Shown: in pieces, positions 1 to 7,580 of the stretch | Position numbering within the stretch: the first letter of the stretch is position 1 | Layout of the letters: every line of letters begins with the position of its first letter | Assembly: GCA_031273645.1 (NCBI GenBank) | Contig: JAISRM010000071.1 | Span: forward strand, 1 to 15,175 | Direction of reading: 5' to 3' | Origin: Endomicrobium sp. | GTDB lineage: Bacteria; Elusimicrobiota; Endomicrobiia; Endomicrobiales; Endomicrobiaceae | DNA length: 15,175 nt | Notes under the pieces: generated by a model | Told to the model about the DNA's origin: nothing | The model's input: only the letters and a program-made list of their open reading frames with translations | The model's database searches: none | Made by a program: the position numbers and the translations under genes

Positions 1-3000
1 CCTCTTTGATTATAATATTGTATTATCCTGTCTTTATAACTTTCAAGAGTTATCTCTTTTGCCGTTTCGCGCTGCAAATCAAAATACAGAGAATTTTTTC
101 TCAAAAGCATTCTGTCGCCAAGCGGGGAATATAAATATAATTTCACATTGTTAAAAATGTTGTCGGATAACAGAAAGTATTGGCTTCTCTCTGCGGTCGG
201 ATTGTCAACGTATTTTGGCGAGTAGCCTTTATCTATAAGCCACTTAAAAGAATTTATTACGATTTCGGCTTTTTGACCGGCCTTGAGGTCTAAAATTTTT
301 CCGTTTATAAAAGGCAAGACCGCATAATTGTCAAGAACGTGTCCGCCGTATAAATATGTGAAAGTGAAATATCCGCCGCTTTCTTCGTCTTCGTTAAATT
401 GAACGTCAGTTACGCCGGGTATGTTTTGCAGATAGTTTGCGGTATTGTCTATATGAGTCTGAGCAGAGACGTTTGTTTTGCCGCCTTTAATTATTTTCTC
501 GGCGGCTTTTTGAACGTTGAGGTTTGCGTCAAAATAAGCTTTACGGTTAATTTCAGGTTTGATTTTTCCGTTTTCGTCTATTGAAAACCAAAACATAGTT
601 TTATCGTTATATGCTAAATATAAGCCGTAGTCCGGATTATAATAAACAAGTTCAAGGTATCCGGTAAGTTCCGTCCATCTTGAACCCGCAGAAGATGCCG
701 GCTTTCCTTTTTTATTAAACAGCGCGTTTCTAAGATCGTTTTGCGACAGTATAAGCGGATACAGCCCGCTGTTTTTGCCGTCTTGCTCTTGCGCTGCTGC
801 TTGCGCAGGCGTTTGAGACAAAACCGGAGCGTTTTCTTCGTCGGGTAATAATGCGGCCAAATAGCCGTCGGCTGAGAAGATGCCGGAAAGCCATTTCTGT
901 TTTGCGGCGTTGATTTTATCGGCATATTGCGGTTTTTGTTTTAATGCGTCGGCGGCTATTTCTTGGGCATTATTTTTAAAGATGTCAAATACCGCAAGCC
1001 TTTTATCGCCGAGATAATTGTACGCGTAATCTTTAAAAAGTTTCTTTTCAAGCGTTTTAGAGGATAATTTAGAAACGCCCGCATCTAATAAAAGTTTGTC
1101 GTTAAAATGTTTGATTATAAGTTTCTTCTCGTTGTTTTCTATCCATTTTTTTATTTTGTTTTCGTCTTTTGCAGAATAAACGCGGTAAGGAACGTTTGAA
1201 TATTGTTCAATCCCCGACAGTAAAACGTTCTTTAAATCGTCGTAAGATTCGTATCCTGCCGCCTTGAGATTATCTAAAAATTTTCTTTCAACGCTTTTTC
1301 CCGCGTCTGCCGTTTCTGCAATGAAGAAGAATGCGCCGCTTATATTTTTTGCCGGAGTCAGCTTTAAAGCCGTTTTAAGGATTGGGACAAAATATTCTCC
1401 AAATTGCAGCGCGCGAAGCTGTCTGTACTGTTCTAAAGCGTTAAGCAGAATGTCTTTTGCAAAATTTTCAGTTATCAGTTCGGATAGACGTTCCTGCGAA
1501 AGATTTAAAGAATCGGTTTGAATCAAATAAGCTTTTATTTGATAATGCAGATCTGCGGGCAAAACGTATTCTTTAAAATTGCCTAAGTAAGCGTTTAAAT
1601 CTTTAGAAAGAACTTCGACGAGCGCGGCGTTAATTCTTGCCTGCGAGTTTTGCGTTTCAGATATAAGAGTCTCGGCGCTTTTTAAGGTTTTTTGAACGTA
1701 AGAAGAACCGTAAAAAGCAAATTCCGACGGAGCAGACTTGAGTTTTTGCGAAAGTTCCCGTATCTTATTGAAAATCTCGTCTTGCCTTGCAAGTTCTGAA
1801 ATTTTTTGTTCTTTTTCTTTATCTTGATTTGCGCTTACATTGCGCCCGACGGCGTTTTTATATTGGCGTAAAAGATTTGATAAAACGTAAAGCTCGATGT
1901 CGGAGCTGCGCGAAGTTAAAAGATTTTCAACGTTTTTTTGCCTTACGGACGCGCTTACAAAGTTGTAGCCGTCCGTCATTTTCTTTTCCAGCCCTTTTGA
2001 GAGTTTCGTAATTTCCCATTGTCCGTATCGGCGCGTTATGGAATCTCTTATGGCCTCTTTTACAAGCTGTTTTTCTTTTTTGTTGATCCAGTCAAAAAGT
2101 TCTTTTTCCTGATCTTGTGAAAAAACTTTATTAGTTGAATCTTTAAGCAAAATGTAATTTGAAAGCAGATAATCTCTTACGGCGTCTTCTTTTAAATAAT
2201 GCGATTTTGCAAAAGCCTGGGCGATTTTTTGGGACGCTCCGTAATGGCCTGAAAGATTTAATAAAGAGAAAGAAAGATAAAAATTTTCTGGCATGTCGGG
2301 CAAAACGGCTATGCCGACATATCCCCAGCCGCTCCATTGGACAGTTTTTTCCTGATCAGATTTTGAAGTAAGCCCGGCCTGCGGCAATAGGCTTACCGCA
2401 AAAGGAACCCAATCTGCGATTTTGAGTTTGTGTCCGTTTTTATACTGAAACAGCGCGTCAAAGTAAAAAGTTTTTGCATATTCGCGGGTTAAAGCGGCGC
2501 TTGCTTCTTCTTTAGAGGAGAACTCGTTTGCCTGTAAAAACGATTTTACGCTTTTGAGAGTTTTGTTAGAAAGCTTAAAATTTTTAGGCATGTTCAAACT
2601 GTCTAAACTTTGCGTTACTGCAAAATTAAAATAAGAGTCTTTGCTTAAACTGTCGCCGCGCGAAATTTTTTGAGTCAGTTCATTATTTGTTTGTTCATAA
2701 TTTTGAGAATTTACGGATTGCGCGCCTTGAATTATTTTTTCAAGCGCAGCGGCGGAATATGAATCTTTTTGCGTTTCGTATTTGTAGCTTTCCTGCGCAA
2801 TCGCGTCGGCTAAAATAATTTGCCTGTATTTTAAACCCATTTGCGCTATAACGGCCGAATCGGATCCCGCATAATTAAATTGCGCAAAATCGTATTGCAT
2901 TGCAAAATCTGCGGCCGCAGAAATTTGATAGTTTTGCGGCAAATATTCTAAAACGTCTTTTAACGCGTTTGAAATAACGGTCTGATAAGATAACGGCGCG

Positions 3001-6000
3001 GCCGACGGGTTTGTCCATCTGTCGCTGTAATTTTGCGTTTGAGGTTTTTTGCCCCAATCAAGCGCTTTGCCGCCTTTCTTTAATCCCCAGCGCCAGCCGA
3101 CTGCTTTAAATTCGTTTTCAAAAGCCGACATCGCCGGTTCAATAAAAAACGTTTCTTCAACTATTTCGTAAAAAGTTTTTGTCTCATCGTAAGAATTGTT
3201 TTTTAAACGTTTGAGCAAAACGGAATCTTTTGGGAAATATTTGCTTTTGCCTTTAAGGTTTTCTTTTGCCATAGTTTTTAACGCCTGAAGGTTTAAGCGG
3301 CCTATGTATTTGTCTTTGTTTTTAAGTAAATCCGACGCGTCTTTAAAAATTTTCTGGTATTGTTCAGGTTTGTAATAATTGAAAACGATTGTTCCCGTAA
3401 AGCTTGAAAGCAAGCCTTTTATTTCGTCAAAGTAGGCTTGCGAATTTAGAAGCCGTTTGCCGTTTTCTCCGTCTTTTTCTTTAAGTTTTTCCTCTAAAGC
3501 GCCGATGTATAAGTCGTGTTTGTATTTTTGAACGCTTTCTTTTGCCGAAGTTAATGAGTCTGCTGCAGGTGAAAATTCTTTTTTAATTATATGTTTTTCA
3601 AGGTTGTCCGGTATTTGCTCAATACCAAGATCTTGGTTTGCGGTTTCTTCTAAAATAATTTCTTCTAAAACTTTTTGCGCGGAGTTTAAAGCGTCGGTTT
3701 TATCTTGAGCCGAATAAAAAAGAGACGGGTTTTCAGTTTGGCTTAAAGCGGCGGCTAAATTTTTAACTTCTTCTTTAGAATAAGCGTTTCTTAAAGTTCT
3801 TGCCTGCGCGGCTAATTCTTTTTCCGGAGAGCCGTCTTTGTTGACGGCGGAATAGCCGGGAATATAAAGAGTCGTTTCGGTTCCTGACCCGACTAAAGGC
3901 AAGTCTAATGTTAAGTCGGGAACGGACGAGTAGCCCGATAGAGCGTAAGGAAGCGAGACGACGTTTTTTGCAAATTTTACATAGTCGTAGTAGCGCGCTT
4001 TTTTTGCGCTGCGGTATTGTTTTAGAGCGTCTATTAAAATGTCTGTTTCGCGTTCTTCAATTATGGTTGCCCAATAGTTTTCAAACGTAAGTTCGGGGTT
4101 TGAACTTTTTAGCGCGCGGTATCCGTTTAAGAAGTCGTTGCGGAGCGGCCAAGACAAATAAAAGTTTGCCGGAAGTTTAGCGCCAATGCCGTTTTCGTCG
4201 TATAAAGAAGGAAATAAAATGTGGTCAAGCGCTCTTTGAGCGTCGTTTCCGTAAGACGCCAGCAATGAGAAAAGAAGATCGTTGTTTTGCGGGAAATTGT
4301 CTTTCCAGCCGTCGCCGTCGGGAAGTTCGTAGTTTAAAGTTTCTTTTAGTTCTAAAACGGATTCTCTTATAGCGTCGGTTTCTATTACCGTTAGTATATT
4401 GTTTACGCCCGACAAAATGTCTTCAAAACCGGTTACTGCGTCTAAAGAATTAAAAAGGTAACTTGCTTGTCTTAGCTTGTGCGCGTATTTGTTGAAAGCG
4501 TTTAATTTGTTTAATCCATAAGTAAGCGCGCTTTCAGGCGCGTTTTGACGTAAAAGTTCTTCTCCAAGTCCCGCTATGTTTTGCAGTTGCGGATAAGAGT
4601 AATTAATATCGCGGATATGACCGGCAATGCTGCCGGCTTGCCCCAAAGGCGCAGCCGCGTCTCCGACGCTTTTTATGGTTTCTTCTCCTTCTGCATTTTC
4701 AACGGTGTCTTCAGTGTCTTCGGCGTCTCCGACGCTTTTTATGGTTTCTTCTCCTTCTGCATTTTCAATGGTGTCTTCAGTGTCTTCGGCGTCTCCGACG
4801 CTTTTTATGGTTTCTTCTCCTTCTGCATTTTCAATGGCGTCTTCGGTGTCTTCGGCGTCTTCGACGCTTTTTATAATTTCTTCAGCTTCTTCTGCGTTTT
4901 CAGCGGCGGCGTCTTCAACGCTTTCTGTAATTTCTTCAATAGAAGTGATTTCCGGCTGAGCAAGTTTAATAGTGTCTGCTGCTGCGCTTGGCAGTTCTCC
5001 TTGGAAAGAGATTGTGTTTAAAGAATCTGATCCGTTGTTTTGCGCATTTAGGATTTTCGCGTTAGCATAATTGGTTAAAACATCATAATGCGAATAGTCA
5101 AATGCGGCGTTTAACGTTCCTAAAGAAAATATGTTTAAGAAAATAACAAGCAAAAGTCCTTTTATTGAATTAGAGGGTTTAACTACAATTTTCTTTAAAA
5201 AAGTCAGCGCTTTTTGCAACAGCGTTTGAGAAGCTTGAGTTGAAGACTCTTGAGTTGAAAACTCTCGAGTTGAAGACTCTTGAGTTGAAGACTTTCGAGT
5301 TGAAGACTCTTGAGTTGAAGACACGTTATAGACGGCAGGGTTTATAAATTCTTTTCTTTTTTTGTCGTAAGCGAATGTAACGCGTTTTGACGCCGTATGT
5401 ATTTTAAAAACTTTTTCGCCGTTTTCGTATTCTTCAATAGACGCGCTTAAAACGCCGTTATTTGCATTTTGTTCTTTAGCTTTTTCTATCTGCAGTCTGA
5501 TAATTTCGTTTGCATCTTCAATTGAGTTCAGGCTGGAAGCTAAAACGGCAATTTTAATTTCTTCGGGACTTAAAGATAAAGGCAGCGCCGCCAAAGCGTT
5601 AAAAAGCGCGCTGCTTTGCTCTTTTACTATTTTTATATAAGCGTTGTTTTCAATTTGTATATCGTCTAAAACGTTTGGAGTTATGATTATATTTGAAATT
5701 CCGTTTTTTGAAAAATCCATAGATAAAGCTTTTGTGTGGTATCCGCCTGTAATCGTTATATAAATCTTTTTTGCATAGTTTAAAGAATTTAAAACGTTTG
5801 CGGTTTCGTCTTCTGAAATAAATCCGCGTTCCTGTATTTTTCCGCAATCTTTAAAAGCTCCTATATTATTTAAAAAATATAAATTTCTTTTTTCGTTGAC
5901 AGCGTAAAAAGCTATGGCCGTTTGTTCGTATTCTTCAAGTTTTGAAAGAACGCCGTTACCTATGTATTTTGCCCAGAGAGTTTTAAACAAATCTCTGTTT

Positions 6001-7193
6001 TGCAGGTAATATTTAAAATCCTGCGCGGTAATTTTAGCCGAAAGCAAAGCTTTTAAACGTCTTTGAAAATTTACTAAAAAAGCCGCTTCCTGCGCGCTCT
6101 TGCCGTAATAATAACTTTCGTTTATTTCGTCAAAAAATCTTTCTTCCTCGTCAACAAGTTCTATCGGGTTAATTTTTTGGCTCAAAAGCACGCGGTTAAA
6201 AAGTTTGTTAAGAGACGGGTAAACGGAAAGGTTTAAATTATACTCCGGAGCAATTTTTGCAAGATAATATAAAAGTTTGTCCGGCTGAGAAAAATTTTCG
6301 GTATTTTTAGACAAAGAAGAATAGACGCCGTAAGGCAAAACGCTTCTGAGCGAAACTATCAAAGAATTTACTTCTTTTGCAAGATTTTTAGATTTAATAT
6401 TTTTTCCGCATTCAAGAAGAGCTTTATAATAAGCCATATTTTCATATTGTTCTGCGTCCAAATTTGCTTTATCTGCATATTCGTATAAAAGCTCATAATA
6501 TTTTTCCGGCTTTAATTTGTTGTCGGCATACTTTAGTCTGGCTTGGTATAGCCGTTTTTGCTCCTTATTATAGTATGCGCTTTTAACCGTCTCTATATGG
6601 TCTGACGCTTCTTTTAGCAAAACTGCGGTTTTTTCTTGAAATTCAAGGATCTGCGAAAATCTTTTTAAATTGTTTAAATAATCGTTTTTACGTTCAAGCC
6701 CTTGTATAAGATTATTGCGCCCGCTTAAAGCAGAGTAATATTCTGCGCCCGTAAGGTATCCCAAAGAAAGCATATTGTCCAAAACAGTTTTTCTTTCATC
6801 GGATTTTCCCAATGCCGAAAGCCACGACGTGTCTATTTGCCCGTAGCCGCCTTCAAGATAAATGCCGCTGACGCCGTATTTTTTATCGAGAGTTTCTATA
6901 ATTTGCGCGATATTTTTTTGAACTTGCGGGTGCGCGTGCAAATCTTGAATGTTGATAATTACAGTATCGCTTGCCAAAAAATCTGCGTAAGTGATTTTTC
7001 CATAAGATGAAGGAATGTCAAAATCTGAAAAAACTTTTTGCGTTTGGACGTCTTGCCTAATGTTTTCAATAACTGCGCCTATAGCCTGCTGGCAGACGGA
7101 TGTCAGCATAAACGCGCCGACGGCAGATAAAGCAATAGCTTTAACCGCATAGGCGCTAAAAATTTTTTTAAAAAGCGAAAATATTTTTTTCAT
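1..7193 (-). CDS. Giant secreted protein with N-terminal TIKI/TraB-like domain (3' end outside window)
   Basis: The frame is open for 2,397 codons from an ATG at 7193-7191 to the left edge, with no stop or frameshift. The start is fixed by an in-frame TGA two codons upstream (7202-7200) and a GAGGG Shine-Dalgarno 3 nt before the ATG. Layout by residue: signal peptide 1-40 (KK and KK basic region, then AVKAIALSAVGAFML, cleavage near A37-A40); TIKI-like domain about 75-510 (D84, H86, E114, H486); STQES repeats 625-653; internal signal-like hydrophobic segment about 659-697; acidic 22-residue repeats 752-845; then about 1,550 unrecognised residues, mostly helical and rich in Lys, Gln, Asn and Ala, with a charged coiled-coil-like stretch near 1681-1830. 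The last 250 residues alternate helix and beta strands, loosely like modules of the divergent neighbour. Only three Cys are present (34, 262, 450). Export is inferred from the signal peptide. Function is unknown; a structural, adhesive or enzymatic envelope role is possible. Confidence 0.95.
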   Translation of the reverse strand, partial: MKKIFSLFKKIFSAYAVKAIALSAVGAFMLTSVCQQAIGAVIENIRQDVQTQKVFSDFDIPSSYGKITYADFLASDTVIINIQDLHAHPQVQKNIAQIIETLDKKYGVSGIYLEGGYGQIDTSWLSALGKSDERKTVLDNMLSLGYLTGAEYYSALSGRNNLIQGLERKNDYLNNLKRFSQILEFQEKTAVLLKEASDHIETVKSAYYNKEQKRLYQARLKYADNKLKPEKYYELLYEYADKANLDAEQYENMAYYKALLECGKNIKSKNLAKEVNSLIVSLRSVLPYGVYSSLSKNTENFSQPDKLLYYLAKIAPEYNLNLSVYPSLNKLFNRVLLSQKINPIELVDEEERFFDEINESYYYGKSAQEAAFLVNFQRRLKALLSAKITAQDFKYYLQNRDLFKTLWAKYIGNGVLSKLEEYEQTAIAFYAVNEKRNLYFLNNIGAFKDCGKIQERGFISEDETANVLNSLNYAKKIYITITGGYHTKALSMDFSKNGISNIIITPNVLDDIQIENNAYIKIVKEQSSALFNALAALPLSLSPEEIKIAVLASSLNSIEDANEIIRLQIEKAKEQNANNGVLSASIEEYENGEKVFKIHTASKRVTFAYDKKRKEFINPAVYNVSSTQESSTRKSSTQESSTREFSTQESSTQASQTLLQKALTFLKKIVVKPSNSIKGLLLVIFLNIFSLGTLNAAFDYSHYDVLTNYANAKILNAQNNGSDSLNTISFQGELPSAAADTIKLAQPEITSIEEITESVEDAAAENAEEAEEIIKSVEDAEDTEDAIENAEGEETIKSVGDAEDTEDTIENAEGEETIKSVGDAEDTEDTVENAEGEETIKSVGDAAAPLGQAGSIAGHIRDINYSYPQLQNIAGLGEELLRQNAPESALTYGLNKLNAFNKYAHKLRQASYLFNSLDAVTGFEDILSGVNNILTVIETDAIRESVLELKETLNYELPDGDGWKDNFPQNNDLLFSLLASYGNDAQRALDHILFPSLYDENGIGAKLPANFYLSWPLRNDFLNGYRALKSSNPELTFENYWATIIEERETDILIDALKQYRSAKKARYYDYVKFAKNVVSLPYALSGYSSVPDLTLDLPLVGSGTETTLYIPGYSAVNKDGSPEKELAAQARTLRNAYSKEEVKNLAAALSQTENPSLFYSAQDKTDALNSAQKVLEEIILEETANQDLGIEQIPDNLEKHIIKKEFSPAADSLTSAKESVQKYKHDLYIGALEEKLKEKDGENGKRLLNSQAYFDEIKGLLSSFTGTIVFNYYKPEQYQKIFKDASDLLKNKDKYIGRLNLQALKTMAKENLKGKSKYFPKDSVLLKRLKNNSYDETKTFYEIVEETFFIEPAMSAFENEFKAVGWRWGLKKGGKALDWGKKPQTQNYSDRWTNPSAAPLSYQTVISNALKDVLEYLPQNYQISAAADFAMQYDFAQFNYAGSDSAVIAQMGLKYRQIILADAIAQESYKYETQKDSYSAAALEKIIQGAQSVNSQNYEQTNNELTQKISRGDSLSKDSYFNFAVTQSLDSLNMPKNFKLSNKTLKSVKSFLQANEFSSKEEASAALTREYAKTFYFDALFQYKNGHKLKIADWVPFAVSLLPQAGLTSKSDQEKTVQWSGWGYVGIAVLPDMPENFYLSFSLLNLSGHYGASQKIAQAFAKSHYLKEDAVRDYLLSNYILLKDSTNKVFSQDQEKELFDWINKKEKQLVKEAIRDSITRRYGQWEITKLSKGLEKKMTDGYNFVSASVRQKNVENLLTSRSSDIELYVLSNLLRQYKNAVGRNVSANQDKEKEQKISELARQDEIFNKIRELSQKLKSAPSEFAFYGSSYVQKTLKSAETLISETQNSQARINAALVEVLSKDLNAYLGNFKEYVLPADLHYQIKAYLIQTDSLNLSQERLSELITENFAKDILLNALEQYRQLRALQFGEYFVPILKTALKLTPAKNISGAFFFIAETADAGKSVERKFLDNLKAAGYESYDDLKNVLLSGIEQYSNVPYRVYSAKDENKIKKWIENNEKKLIIKHFNDKLLLDAGVSKLSSKTLEKKLFKDYAYNYLGDKRLAVFDIFKNNAQEIAADALKQKPQYADKINAAKQKWLSGIFSADGYLAALLPDEENAPVLSQTPAQAAAQEQDGKNSGLYPLILSQNDLRNALFNKKGKPASSAGSRWTELTGYLELVYYNPDYGLYLAYNDKTMFWFSIDENGKIKPEINRKAYFDANLNVQKAAEKIIKGGKTNVSAQTHIDNTANYLQNIPGVTDVQFNEDEESGGYFTFTYLYGGHVLDNYAVLPFINGKILDLKAGQKAEIVINSFKWLIDKGYSPKYVDNPTAERSQYFLLSDNIFNNVKLYLYSPLGDRMLLRKNSLYFDLQRETAKEITLESYKDRIIQYYNQR
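4659..4940 (-). repeat. 66-bp tandem repeat coding for acidic 22-residue units
   Basis: Three nearly identical 66-bp units start at 4659, 4725 and 4791 (one to three base differences). A degenerate 54-bp copy starts at 4857 and a partial copy at 4911. Each full unit encodes 22 residues of the form TIKSVGDAEDTED followed by (A/T/V)IENAEGEE, residues about 752-845. The stretch is strongly acidic with few hydrophobics, so probably an extended, solvent-exposed spacer. Near-identity of three copies indicates recent expansion. The opposite strand gives Phe-rich or Ser-rich open frames that are only shadows of this repeat. Confidence 0.95.
5103..5219 (-). other. Internal signal-peptide-like or membrane segment in the left protein
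   Basis: Residues about 659-697 read as a basic region (KALTFLKKIVVKP, then SNSIK), a strongly hydrophobic core (GLLLVIFLNIFSLG, residues 679-692) and TLNAAF, which resembles a signal peptidase I site. It directly follows the STQES repeats. No Met precedes it in the linker, so an independent start is not apparent. It could be a transmembrane anchor or the relic of a fused second secreted protein. Confidence 0.65.
5235..5324 (-). repeat. Six tandem 15-bp repeats (STQES-type linker)
   Basis: Six head-to-tail 15-bp units begin at 5235, 5250, 5265, 5280, 5295 and 5310, with plus-strand consensus TTGAGTTGAAGACTC. They differ at one or two bases (TTG/TCG, CTC/CTT, GAAG/GAAA, final CAC). In frame they encode Ser-Ser-Thr-(Gln/Arg)-(Glu/Lys) units, residues 625-653. 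This is a low-complexity, probably flexible linker between the N-terminal domain region and the internal hydrophobic segment. Being a multiple of 3, changes in copy number keep the frame. Confidence 0.95.
5664..6971 (-). other. TIKI/TraB/ChaN-like domain, left protein (residues about 75-510)
   Basis: The domain starts with IINIQDLHAHPQVQKNI (D84, H86, H88), has YLEGGYG (E114) and DTSWLS soon after, then GAEYYSAL, INPIELVDEEE, and ends with TITGGYHTKAL (H486) and IIITPNV. His near the start, Glu about 30 residues later, and a late Gly-x-x-His are the layout of the TIKI/TraB/ChaN superfamily, some members of which are proposed metal-dependent hydrolases. The same motifs occur collinearly in the right-hand gene, so the domain boundaries are supported by within-window comparison. 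Assignment to the superfamily is from motif layout and remembered relatives, not a search. Confidence 0.55.
7074..7193 (-). other. Sec signal peptide, left protein
   Basis: Residues 1-40: two Lys pairs (2-3 and 9-10), a hydrophobic core of about 15 residues ending at Leu30, then TSVCQQAIGA. Likely signal peptidase I cleavage is around A37 to A40. Cys34 is preceded by Val, so it is a poor lipobox and a lipoprotein is not favoured. Confidence 0.75.
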
Positions 7194-7196
7194 TTT

Positions 7197-7201
7197 CCCT
7201 C
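7197..7201 (-). promoter_or_regulatory. Ribosome binding site, left gene
   Basis: GAGGG on the minus strand lies 3 nt before the ATG. Together with the in-frame TGA at 7202-7200 it fixes the start codon. Confidence 0.6.
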
Positions 7202-7234
7202 AATACATATATGTTTGATATGATATTTGTTGAT

Positions 7235-7263
7235 AGTCTATAGTATAAATATTGATTTGTCAA
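7235..7263 (-). promoter_or_regulatory. Candidate sigma-70 promoter of the left giant gene
   Basis: On the minus strand, a perfect -35 TTGACA (7263-7258) is followed by a 17-bp spacer and TAGACT (7240-7235), which matches TATAAT at 4 of 6 positions. Transcription would start near 7228, giving a leader of about 35 nt. Confidence 0.5.
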
Positions 7264-7375
7264 TAGGATAAAATATATATGCAATATATGTATTTTTGAA
7301 TGAAAAATATCCTCGCCTGCGCGCAACAGCTTGTTGTCTTTCACAAAAGTATATATTCTTCCTATTATTTTCCTC

Positions 7376-7404
7376 TTGACATTATCGCAGAAATAGTGTA
7401 AATA
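7376..7404 (+). promoter_or_regulatory. Candidate sigma-70 promoter of the right giant gene
   Basis: A perfect -35 TTGACA (7376-7381) is followed by a 17-bp spacer and the AT-rich element TAAATA (7399-7404), a weak -10 match; TATATT at 7403-7408 fits TATAAT better but its 21-bp spacing is too long. Transcription would start near 7411, giving a leader of about 90 nt. Confidence 0.45.
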
Positions 7405-7490
7405 TATTACATAGTTAGCATATATGTTAAATGAATGCAATATTGGTCAGTATAAATAAAAAAAGGGGTTCTTAGATCTTATGGGGTTTT

Positions 7491-7494
7491 GGAG
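7491..7494 (+). promoter_or_regulatory. Ribosome binding site, right gene
   Basis: GGAG lies 5 nt before ATG 7500. The alternative ATG at 7481 is in another frame and opens only about 50 codons, so 7500 is preferred. Confidence 0.7.
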
Positions 7495-7499
7495 ATTTT

Positions 7500-7580
7500 A
7501 TGAAAAGGAAAAAATGGTTATCGGTATTGTTAGCCGCAGTTTTTGCATTTGGCGTTATTGGGCAGGATTTTGCATGCGCA
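7500..7580 (+). other. Sec signal peptide, right protein
   Basis: Residues 1-27: KRKK, a hydrophobic core (WLSVLLAAVFAFGVIG), then QDFACA with an A-x-A site ending at A27. The residue three before Cys26 is Asp, so this is not a lipobox. Confidence 0.8.

Larger units (their letters stand above)
7194..7499. other. Bidirectional intergenic region
   Basis: The 306 bp between the two start codons is strongly AT-rich apart from a GC-richer patch around 7311-7326. It holds a candidate promoter and ribosome binding site for each gene, a perfect 10-bp palindrome ACATATATGT (7205-7214), related ATATATG motifs near 7275, 7284 and 7420, and a small inverted repeat CAACA-GCT-TGTTG (7324-7336). I see no RNA gene or convincing small protein gene. 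Confidence 0.9.

Noticed and set aside
399..584. Short open frames on both strands inside the two giant genes (for example 399-584 plus, 614-925 minus, 10418-10648 minus).
   Set aside because: Each lies within a continuous giant frame, has no recognisable product and shows composition expected from reading codons out of frame.
4581..5021. Plus-strand frames with Phe-rich or Ser-rich 22-residue repeats.
   Set aside because: They are antisense readings of the 66-bp acidic repeat inside the left giant gene, and the sense frame is open far beyond them on both sides.
4659..5324. Possible CRISPR array from regular repeats.
   Set aside because: Both arrays are direct tandem repeats with no unique spacers, and both keep the coding frame of the surrounding gene.
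7060..7200. Lipoprotein signal (Cys34 in the left protein; Cys26 in the right).
   Set aside because: The residues before each Cys (T-S-V and D-F-A) do not fit a lipobox; signal peptidase I sites are more plausible.
7324..7336. CAACA-GCT-TGTTG inverted repeat as a terminator or operator.
   Set aside because: The stem is only 5 bp with two G-C pairs and no following T run; no gene ends here, so termination is not expected. An operator role cannot be excluded but has no support.
7168..7440. Minus-strand open frame of 90 codons covering most of the intergenic region, including a GC-richer patch (about 7311-7340).
   Set aside because: It overlaps the start of the left giant gene in another frame, covers both candidate promoters, has AT-driven composition (Ile, Tyr, Asn rich), and no good ribosome binding site was seen. 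The GC-richer patch could be a relic of coding DNA, but nothing recognisable remains.
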